From Deltaproteobacteria bacterium (GTDB lineage: Bacteria > Desulfobacterota > Syntrophia > Syntrophales > UBA2210), in NCBI GenBank assembly GCA_018399535.1, contig JAGYOR010000009.1:1-32960 (forward strand): a DNA stretch of 32,960 nt, given 5' to 3'. Of the stretch, positions 30,658 through 32,960 are shown in pieces (position 1 is the first letter of the stretch; the number at the start of each line of letters is the position of its first letter). Below the pieces are notes generated by a model. That model was not told where the DNA came from and searched no databases. It saw only the letters and a program-made list of their open reading frames with translations. A program made the translations under genes and the position numbers.

Positions 30658-32601
30658 ATGAGCCAATTGGAACATGTACTATCACCCCTCAAGGTAAAGT
30701 CCCTGACCCTTCAAAACAGGGTGGTCATGCCTCCCATGGGAACGAACCTGGGCAACAGTGACGGCACGGTCAGTGAGAACAATATCGCCTATATGAGGCG
30801 CCGCGCCGCGGGAGAACCGGGACTGATCATAACCGAAATAACGGCGATTCATGAAGGCGGGATAGTCGGTCCCAAGCAGATAGGCGCGTACGACGACCGG
30901 TTTATACCGGGACTTGCCCGGTTGGCGTCGACGGTTCACGAGAAGGGCGGCAAGATAGCCCTGCAACTTCATCATGCCGGACGGGAGAGCATGTATCTTC
31001 TGAGCCAGGGGAAGGCGGTCGGACCTTCCGCCGTGCCCAGTATTGTATTCCGGGGAACGCCGCGGGCGATGACCCTGGATGAGATAAAGGAAGTCATCGC
31101 CTCGTTCGGTTCGGCGGCCCGCCGCGCCCGGGAAGCCGGGTACGACGCCGTGGAAATACATTGTGCGCACGGCTACCTTTTAACACAGTTTCTCTCGGCG
31201 CTCGCGAACGAACGTACAGACGAATACGGCGGTACAACGCTGAAAGAGCGATCGCGGTTTGCGATGGAAGTGATCCAGGCGGCCCGGCGTGAAGTCGGTT
31301 CGGATTTTCCTGTGTCGGTGAGAATATCCGCGGAGGAATTCATCAAGGGCGGCTACAGTGCCGATGACATGCAGACGATTCTTCCGGACATGGTAAAAGC
31401 GGGCGCCGACATCATTCACGCTTCATTTGGAACACATGGCAGTCCGGCGGGCATTACTCAGGCGCCGGCGGAATACGAGCCGGGATTCAACGCCTGGCTG
31501 GCGAGAAAAGTGAAGGACGTGGTCGATGTTCCCGTTATCGCAGTGGGACGTTTCAACGACCCGGCGCAGGCGGACGAGGTGATCGGGCGGGGCGACGCGG
31601 ACCTGGTCGCATTCGGTCGCCAGTTCCTGGCGGATCCCGATTTTCTGATAAAGGCCCGGGAGGGTCGTTCGGAGGATATCTGCCGGTGTATAGCCTGTAA
31701 CCAGGGATGTATCGAGCGTGAAATTCTGGGCGAGGGTGATATTCGTTGCGCCATCAACCCTGAAACCGGCCAGGAAACCATCTACCCGACGCGGCCGGCG
31801 GAACATCCGAAAAACGTCTGGGTGGTGGGATCGGGCCCTGCTGGTCTTACGGCCGCTTCCGAAGCGCATCGTCTCGGTCACCGGGTCACGCTTTTTGAAC
31901 GGAATGCCGAGGCAGGCGGCCAGATACGCTACGCTTCCAGGCCGCCTCACAAGGAAATTTACGGCGAGTGGATTGATTGGCTCGCCGGGCAGGTGGAAAA
32001 GGCCGGTGTAGATTTCAAGAAACAGACGGAGGTTACCGGTGAGATGCTTCGAGAGGGGAAACCGGACTTCGTCGTTCTGGCGACGGGAGGAGAGCCGGTC
32101 ATGCCGACCATTCCCGGTATCGAGCGTCCCTGTGTCACCGACGCCTGGCATGTTCTGGACGGCAGGGTCAAGCCCGAGGGGCGGGTGCTCGTCATCGGCG
32201 GCGGATTGATAGGCATGGAGACAGCCGATTTCCTGAGTGAGCGCGGACTGGAAGTAACACTGGCGGAAATGCTGAAGCGTTCACCGGTCCTGAAGATCAC
32301 CTCCCACGGCTACATGCTGCACAAACGGCTTCGCGACAGGAACTGCCGGTTGCTCTTCAGCGCCGAGGTGGTGTCCATCGGCGACGGATCCGTCGAGATT
32401 GCGATGGCTGGAGAGAAATCCACGCTCTCGCCCATCGATCACGTGGTGATTGCCGTTGGATTGCGTCCCAGGAACGAACTGAAGAAAACACTCGATGATC
32501 TCGGCATTTCCTGCGCCCTGGTGGGAGATGCCCTGGATCCGAGAAGAATTATCGAGGCTGTCGAAGAAGGCGCCGGAGCGATCTGGGAAATCTCGCGGTA
32601 A
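30658..32601 (+). CDS. 2,4-dienoyl-CoA reductase-like flavo-iron-sulfur oxidoreductase (old yellow enzyme family)
   Basis: The protein has 647 residues. An FMN-binding TIM barrel at about 1-340 carries RVVMPPMGTN, LQLHHAGRE, EIHCAHGYLLTQFLS (Y173 corresponds to the active-site tyrosine of E. coli FadH) and the phosphate-binding AVGRF. Then a 4Fe-4S motif follows: C344, C347, C351 and C364 in CIACNQGC and IRCAINP. After about 385 comes an FAD/NAD(P) domain with VVGSGPAGLTAASEA and VIGGGLIGMETADFL. The layout equals FadH-type dienoyl-CoA reductases and related enoate reductases, which transfer electrons NAD(P)H to FAD to FeS to FMN to substrate. It probably belongs to the unsaturated acyl-CoA metabolism of this genome. 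AAAGGAG is seven bases before the ATG. Confidence 0.93.
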   Translation: MSQLEHVLSPLKVKSLTLQNRVVMPPMGTNLGNSDGTVSENNIAYMRRRAAGEPGLIITEITAIHEGGIVGPKQIGAYDDRFIPGLARLASTVHEKGGKIALQLHHAGRESMYLLSQGKAVGPSAVPSIVFRGTPRAMTLDEIKEVIASFGSAARRAREAGYDAVEIHCAHGYLLTQFLSALANERTDEYGGTTLKERSRFAMEVIQAARREVGSDFPVSVRISAEEFIKGGYSADDMQTILPDMVKAGADIIHASFGTHGSPAGITQAPAEYEPGFNAWLARKVKDVVDVPVIAVGRFNDPAQADEVIGRGDADLVAFGRQFLADPDFLIKAREGRSEDICRCIACNQGCIEREILGEGDIRCAINPETGQETIYPTRPAEHPKNVWVVGSGPAGLTAASEAHRLGHRVTLFERNAEAGGQIRYASRPPHKEIYGEWIDWLAGQVEKAGVDFKKQTEVTGEMLREGKPDFVVLATGGEPVMPTIPGIERPCVTDAWHVLDGRVKPEGRVLVIGGGLIGMETADFLSERGLEVTLAEMLKRSPVLKITSHGYMLHKRLRDRNCRLLFSAEVVSIGDGSVEIAMAGEKSTLSPIDHVVIAVGLRPRNELKKTLDDLGISCALVGDALDPRRIIEAVEEGAGAIWEISR

Positions 32602-32640
32602 GTTACAAGTTACGAAAACATACAGGTTGGAGGATAAATA

Positions 32641-32960
32641 ATGTTTAAGACGCGAATGACGGAACTGTTTGGAATCGAAAAACCCATCATGCTGGCGGGC
32701 ATGAACTGGATCACGGAACCGAAACTGGTATCGGCTGTATGTAACGCCGGGGGGCTCGGCGTTCTCGCCGTTGCGCGGTGCACGCCCCAGGAAACGAAAG
32801 ACTATATCAGACAGATCAAGGATATGACTGACAAGCCTTTCGGCATTAACCAGATTCTCGTGGGTCCCGGCGCGAAAGAAAATATCGAGGTGGCAATAGA
32901 GGAACAGGTTCCCATTGTCAATTATTCACTGGGGAAGCCCTGGTTTATCGACGACGTGCA
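32641..32960 (+). CDS. Nitronate monooxygenase-family protein (3' truncated by window edge)
   Basis: The ATG at 32641, with GGAGG seven bases upstream, opens a frame that runs to the window end (106 complete codons). The start MTELFGIEKPIMLAGMNWIT, followed by LVSAVCNAGGLGVLAVA and FGINQILVGPG, is the FMN-binding barrel of the nitronate monooxygenase / 2-nitropropane dioxygenase / FabK family. These oxidise alkyl nitronates or, in FabK, reduce enoyl-ACP; next to a dienoyl-CoA reductase an acyl-related role is possible. It lies 39 bases after that gene and is probably in the same transcript. The part that would separate the subfamilies is outside the window. Confidence 0.85.
   Translation, partial: MFKTRMTELFGIEKPIMLAGMNWITEPKLVSAVCNAGGLGVLAVARCTPQETKDYIRQIKDMTDKPFGINQILVGPGAKENIEVAIEEQVPIVNYSLGKPWFIDDV

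Overview
The window looks like the chromosome of an anaerobic, non-enteric proteobacterium-type organism, most likely a member of the Desulfobacterota (the former Deltaproteobacteria, in the syntroph or sulfate-reducer range). This is an inference from gene content: tandem long-type acyl-CoA dehydrogenases with a thiolase, a bare SufC-SufB pair of the kind found in anaerobes, nickel-pincer cofactor genes (larC, larE, larB), a dienoyl-CoA-reductase-type flavo-FeS enzyme, and the fused radical-SAM/DUF2344 protein next to ribonuclease G. There is no phage, CRISPR array or transposase. The window is ordinary, densely coding chromosome with one repeat-filled island.

Layout. 1-3825 (+): a fatty-acid beta-oxidation cluster, made of the 3' end of one acyl-CoA dehydrogenase, a thiolase and a second, paralogous dehydrogenase, closed by a strong terminator. 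3925-4743 (+): a nitrilase-superfamily amidohydrolase whose best start is a GTG downstream of that terminator. 4745-4990 (-): a decayed TOBE-domain remnant of a molybdate/tungstate-type ABC ATPase. 5104-11466 (-): an SDR oxidoreductase, then the mdh / radical SAM / rng run and a small unknown gene. 11688-12936: a metallo-beta-lactamase-fold hydrolase (+) that overlaps tail to tail with an orphan flagellar-rod-like gene (-). 13040-15000 (-): sufC-sufB with a clear promoter and an operator-like inverted repeat. 15200-16932 (-): a lipoprotein, a doubtful small ORF and a second SDR.

17146-20791 (+): a 39-codon leader ORF coupled by ATGA to larC, then larE, larB and a LUD-domain protein. This is a nickel-pincer-nucleotide synthesis cassette with a lactate-utilisation-type protein but no LarA in view. 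20871-23395 (-): an FKBP/SlyD-type isomerase, HU and a membrane chemoreceptor. 23679-24368 (+): a DUF1847 metal-binding protein with a two-tier stem-loop in its leader. 24464-26549 (-): a patatin-like protein, tRNA-Arg(CCG) and metF. 26679-29066 (+): a periplasmic amidase with an AMIN domain and seven LysM repeats. 29067-30010 holds no gene but contains a segmentally duplicated family of short repeats. 30051-32960 (+): a MarR regulator, a 2,4-dienoyl-CoA reductase-like enzyme and the start of a nitronate-monooxygenase-family gene; the regulator and the reductase share a candidate operator motif.

How the genes fit together. The ends of the window carry acyl-CoA oxidation and reduction functions (dehydrogenases, thiolase, dienoyl-CoA reductase, two SDRs), consistent with fatty- or aromatic-acid degradation. 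The middle carries housekeeping functions (malate dehydrogenase, RNase G, Fe-S assembly, HU, FKBP, metF, tRNA) and cofactor synthesis. All assignments come from reading motifs and translations; no database search was run.
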